DNA of 64,000 nucleotides, from the NCBI GenBank assembly GCA_032173965.1, contig CM063299.1, forward strand, positions 434,001-498,000. The letters run 5' to 3'. The notes under the pieces were generated by a model. The model was given only the letters and a program-made list of their open reading frames with translations, had not been told where the DNA came from and searched no databases. Both the position numbers and the translations under genes were made by a program. This stretch comes from Sitta carolinensis. Taxonomy: Eukaryota; Chordata; Aves; Passeriformes; Sittidae. Of this stretch, positions 60,296 to 64,000 are shown piece after piece; the stretch's first letter is position 1; every line of letters starts with the position of its first letter.

Positions 60296-60315
60296 CATGC
60301 ACTGAAATCGGAAAC

Positions 60316-61751
60316 AGGTTTCTGCATTTGCTTCCCTATGCTTTGCATGCAGATCCTCAGTGTGATTTCCCAGTTCCAGGAGCTTTCCTTCCCTCCGGAG
60401 CCACCGCAGCCGCTCCAGGTGCGTGTCACGGATCCGTGGGGCTGGAGCTCACCGAGACCAGGCACAGAGCTGCCTGTGTGTGCCTGGATCCAGCAGAGCC
60501 TTTGCAGCTTCAGGAATCTGTGAGAACTTGGAAAACTGTGCCCTGTCCTGTGCCCTGTCCTGTGCCCTTCTCTGGGAGAAGCCCATCCCAGCCCTCTGCA
60601 GAGGGGTCCCATCGAGGCCCCGCAGAGCTTGGGACCCTCCTGCTGGGACTCCCAGCCTTCCTGTTAGGAGTCCTTGCTGGGCCGTGGGTTGGCGTGTCCA
60701 GGGCGAGCAGGGGTGGCCAGACCTGTCTCACGTGGAACTGCTCTCTCCTGCAGGTGCTGGAGTCCCAGGTTCTCCTGCTCCCTTGGCTCCAGGAGTGGAC
60801 GTGACAGACGTGGACACTCATCAGCACTGGGCAAGTCAAACCCCACGGTGGCACTGGGCCAGCAGGTCAGGGGCTGGGGAAACACCACGGGTCTCAATAA
60901 CTGCATCAAAAATTACTGACTGCACAAAGGAAGTGGTGGGGGATGTGTGTGGGAGGGACAAGAGCCAGCTGTAACCCCAGTTGTGGTGTTCAGGTGCCCT
61001 GCCCACCCCAGCCCCACCATGTAGACAGGTGAATGGGGAGGACAGAATGACTCTGGAAGTTTATTTAGGGCAATATGTCTTTGGATTCACTTAGTAAAGG
61101 GCTGATCCTTGTTGATAGGGATAAACACCTGATTAGCAGCTCTAAGGAGCAGTGGCTGAGGCCACACAGAGGCCTTTGTTGGGCCTCTTTATAGTGGAAT
61201 GGGAAAATGCTTCATAACTCCCCAGGGACTCATCTCCAGGCAGACCTATTTTCCCTAAAAACCTGGAGCACTGTTGCAGAAACCGCCAGTAGCAGCTCTG
61301 CAGGCTGCTGAGACTGAGGAGCGACCATCCCTGCTACAGAGGAGATGTAACTGCAGGAGTTTAAGGGGTTTGAACAAGGAATGATGGAGGTGGAGCTCTC
61401 CTGGAAGTCCAGCAGCTCAACTGGATTCAATGCAGCTGCAGCACAATCAGGTCTAAAATTTCAGGATGAAACCCTTACTTTTTAACACTTGTCCTAAGCC
61501 TGTTTCTGTTCCTGGGCTGGGCTGGTTCAGGCTCAGCCAGTGGGTACAGGAAAGCTGCTCTTAAAGTAATTTAAGGGACCTCAGGAGTCTACTTAATGGT
61601 GACCTATTTATTGCCTTCAGCACTACAGCCCATGCAGCTCATCAGAGAAACATTAATTACATCTCGCCCTATCCTCCCAGACAGCCTCATCCCTGTTTCG
61701 TTGCTGGAATCACCTTGGGGGGAGAGAAATTGCTCCCACAGAGCTCCACGG
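60316..61751. other. Intergenic spacer between MNT and SGSM2 3' ends
   Basis: About 1.4 kb between two convergent genes. It has a small 12-bp tandem repeat (GTGCCCTGTCCT) near 60538-60568 and a TTTATT hexamer at 61608 that could be a late minus-strand poly(A) signal. No gene was seen. Confidence 0.55.
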
Positions 61752-63371
61752 GATGCCTTGACGATAAGTATTTATTCATAAGTTACATTTAAACATAAAT
61801 AATTGAGCAATAAAGAGAATAGTCTGCTCCCAACAAAAATAAATAATACACAACATTGATAAAACCCAATCAGACAGAATGTTCTAACAAATACAGCAAA
61901 GTTCACAGATTGGGTTTGTGTGAAACAGCTGTACAGAACATTCCCAACATACCAAAGGAAAATAGTGCAGTATTATCTGTACATCCATCACTCCCCAGGC
62001 TCTGGGAGTTGGAGGTTTTTCCTCACTCTTCTCATTCTTTTAAAAAATACTTTTTCAGTTTTCAGGTGAACAGCCAGCCACACCTGGTGCACTTTTGGGA
62101 CTGCAGAGCAGCCTTGGGGCTGTGGAGGTTGGGCACTGCTGGGAGCAGGGGCTGCAGCACTGTCTGTGCCAGGAGCCTGGGTCACAAGTACCCCTGGAAT
62201 CTGCAGCTGACTCCATGAGCAAGAACCTCCTCCCTCCCTCTGGCTGACCCAGGGCTACACTTTCCTTAGCAACACGCCCTGGGGAAAGCAAGCAGAGCAC
62301 AGGTGAGAGCTGTAGCCCCAGCAGTGCTCCCCGGGCACGGGGCACAGACAGTCCTGGAGGGCTCCACACCCAGCAGGGGCTGCAGCAGCAGCTCAGAGCC
62401 CCCAGCAGTTCCAGCTCCTTCACCTGGCAAGGGCTGGTCCTGCTCACAGAGAGCAGTGCCTGGCTTGTGCCTGTGGGACCCCTGGAGACCCCCCTGGAAG
62501 CTCTGCAGGGCAGGGAGGAGGAGGAGTGTGCACTGAGGGACCTGGAGGAGGCTGGGCACTGCCCTCTGCTCCCCGTGGGGTGTGAATCCATGGCTCTGCA
62601 CAGCACAGGGAGCAGGATCCTCTCTGGGGCTGAACCTGCTCACCTGAGCAGGCTGGAGCAGGGCCTGGCAGTTGGGAGTGGTCACAGGGTCAGTTTGCAA
62701 AGCAAAACAAAGGCCATGTGTGTGCCATGAAGAGTGAGCAGTGTGAGCCAGTCAGCCAAGGCCAAACTGGTATTTCAGCTCATGAGCTCATCACTGCTCC
62801 CATGAACTACAGCATGTAGGTGAAGGCCATTCTCCCAGCCAGGAACCTTATCAGCTTTAATCACTGCTAAATACAAACCCAAATGTTTTAGCAACGTGAG
62901 CTCAGACATTCTCTTCCATGTTCAAGGCAAAGACAGTCCAGGACCGTGCTCCTCCAAGGACCCAATCCAGTGCTTGCAACAGTGGGCTTGGCCTGGCCTC
63001 CATGGCAGCTTCTGGCAGAGCACACAAGGTGCATCCAGGCTTTACAGGTGTAGTAAGTCAAAATAGGAATGTTGCAGTTTGCCAAATCCCCCCTTTCAAC
63101 ATCTCAAAGATGCAGACACATGTCTTCTAGAGAGGGAAACAGAGAATGCAAAAAGATTTTGTCTAGAAATACAAAGTGAGTGTAACAAGGACTATCAAAC
63201 ACCAACCTTGTCTGGTGAAGGGAAAGTTCGAGTTTTAAAAGTCTGTTACCATCTCCTCACGATTTATTACGTTACATGGAAGATGCAATTAAAACATCAT
63301 TTGGAATTACAGTGCAAGGAATGCTCCAGCCAGTGGCTCACAGCGAGGCCCCAGGGACAGCCTGCCCATGG
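61752..63371 (-). other. SGSM2: SGSM2 3' untranslated region (probable extent)
   Basis: Runs from the SGSM2 stop codon to just past an AATAAA at 61776-61771 on the minus strand. The terminal part (61770-61870) is AT-rich, while 62050-62700 is GC-richer and holds open frames on both strands without recognisable domains. An earlier AATAAA on the minus strand near 63265 could give a very short form. Confidence 0.55.
61771..61776 (-). terminator. SGSM2: SGSM2 poly(A) signal
   Basis: TTTATT on the plus strand is AATAAA on the minus strand. It lies in an AT-rich context with a TGTGGG stretch downstream, as expected for a cleavage site. Confidence 0.55.
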
Positions 63372-63460
63372 TCACTTGTTCTCGATCAGTGTCTGCACTT
63401 TGTAGACAAGGTCTCTGGCTATCCTCAGGATCTCTGCGGCATCGTGGTGCTCAGCCATTT
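63372..63460 (-). CDS. SGSM2: SGSM2 last coding exon (C-terminus)
   Basis: Completes a Glu codon and then encodes the final 28 residues, beginning [17 protein letters not shown] and ending LIENK, with TGA at 63374-63372. This is the helical end that follows the TBC domain in SGSM proteins. The acceptor is CTCTTAG at 63461-63467. SGSM2 is a RUN- and TBC-domain Rab GTPase-activating protein; the human protein acts on RAB32 and RAB38 among others, on endosome-related vesicles. SGSM1 has a very similar end, so the choice of SGSM2 rests on its place beside MNT, as on human chromosome 17. Confidence 0.93.
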
Positions 63461-63757
63461 CTAAGAGACAGACAAACAACTGTCAGCACCACCTTCCTGC
63501 CCTGGCACTGATATTCATGTAGCATTAGCATTTATTAATTACTGTAACAAGCAGCAATCCCAGAGCGTTCCAGAGGGCTGGTTTTGGAGAATTAAAGGCA
63601 GAAGAAGCGGATGAATCCCTTGTCAGGCTGCAGGACCTGGCACTGAGACTCAGAGCTTAAAATGCACAGGGATTTCTCACAGCAAGAACTGCACCAGACA
63701 GTCTCAGGAAGGGAGAAGGAGCAAAGTCTCATTACTTTTTATCAAAATGGCTCTTAC
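63461..63757 (-). other. SGSM2: SGSM2 last intron (297 bp)
   Basis: A short phase-1 intron with a GTAAGAG donor at its 5' end on the minus strand and a TCTCTTAG acceptor. No further feature was seen. Confidence 0.9.
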
Positions 63758-63925
63758 CATTAAAAAACTTGATGATATCAGTGAAGTCCATGTTGTTATC
63801 ACGGATAATCTCTCGATAAACTTCCACAAGTGCTAAGGCAATGAAAAGGACAAAATGTTCTGAAGAGATGTGCTTTGCTGCCCAAATAACTTCCCACACT
63901 GTAAATACATCCTCGTACAACAATT
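63758..63925 (-). CDS. SGSM2: SGSM2 penultimate coding exon (end of TBC domain)
   Basis: A 168-bp exon: two bases of a Glu codon, 55 codons and the first base of the next codon. It encodes [20 protein letters not shown], then [20 protein letters not shown] and [16 protein letters not shown]. It is the C-terminal part of the TBC RabGAP domain, after the catalytic Arg and Gln fingers, which lie in exons beyond the window. Sequence identity with mammalian SGSM2 is very high; Val in ALVEVYRE is a small difference from the Ala I recall. The acceptor CATTCAG ends at 63926 on the minus strand. Confidence 0.95.
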
Positions 63926-64000
63926 CTGAATGGGAATAAACATTACAAGAGCATCTGATTATTCAACTGACCATGTCCCTCCTCTCTCACCAATGTCTAC
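63926..64000 (-). other. SGSM2: SGSM2 intron, cut by the window end
   Basis: Intronic sequence upstream of the penultimate exon. GTAGACATTG before GTGAGAG at the very edge looks like a donor, but its codons do not fit the SGSM2 sequence expected there (a Phe-Lys-Arg run), so I do not call an exon. Confidence 0.7.

Larger units (their letters stand above)
54428..60315 (+). other. MNT: MNT 3' untranslated region (probable extent)
   Basis: No splice-bounded coding sequence follows the stop. The last 270 bases before the poly(A) signals (60030-60300) are AT-rich and look like a typical 3' UTR end, including a Pumilio-type TGTACATA. Extending the UTR to here is an inference: earlier AATAAA hexamers at 54721, 55120 and 57441 could give shorter forms. 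The part between 55.3 and 60.0 kb is average-GC, with a (TG)n stretch near 58093-58108 and a CpG-richer segment at about 59560-59720. No transposon was recognised. Confidence 0.55.

Noticed and set aside
63926..64000. Possible further SGSM2 exon ending at a GTGAGAG donor by the window edge
   Set aside because: The codons before the donor would read Val-Asp-Ile, not the Phe-Lys-Arg run that should precede the penultimate exon.

Overview
This is vertebrate nuclear DNA, most probably from a bird. It has widely spaced exons with GT/AG borders, one strong CpG island, very few transposons, a CR1-type LINE fragment (35848-36160, minus strand) and several GC-rich minisatellites, as is usual for a gene-dense avian microchromosome. 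The class assignment is an inference; a turtle or crocodilian would also carry CR1 elements.

The one complete gene is MNT, a MYC/MAX-network transcriptional repressor, on the plus strand. It has six coding exons (26361-26433, 34810-35371, 37464-37505, 38158-38269, 52029-52221, 53721-54427). Joined across clean splice sites they give 1689 bases, or 562 residues plus a stop. The product has the SIN3-interaction helix at its N-terminus, a bHLH-leucine zipper in the middle and a His/Ala/Thr-rich tail. Exon 1 lies in a CpG island (about 25650-27260) with an inverted CCAAT box, a YY1-type motif, three CACGTG E-boxes, a G-quadruplex motif and eight GGC repeats just before the ATG. The 3' UTR probably runs about 5.9 kb to paired poly(A) signals near 60273-60295.

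At the right edge, on the minus strand, are the last two coding exons of SGSM2 (63372-63460 and 63758-63925), a TBC-domain Rab GTPase-activating protein, with a 3' UTR of about 1.6 kb ending at a poly(A) signal at 61771-61776. MNT and SGSM2 therefore converge tail to tail, the arrangement known from human 17p13.3. SGSM2 continues beyond the window.

The first 25.6 kb hold no gene I can support. They are AT-rich to average DNA interrupted by three GC-rich tandem arrays (17-bp unit at 3996-4614, 10/30/40-bp unit at 13156-13806, 20-bp unit at 20235-21115). MNT intron 4 holds two more (20-bp unit at 39327-39545, 19-bp unit at 44913-46078). These arrays are stop-poor in several frames and produce long spurious open frames. 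They are the most unusual structural feature of the window. I see no CRISPR array, operon, tRNA, rRNA or novel enzymatic system.
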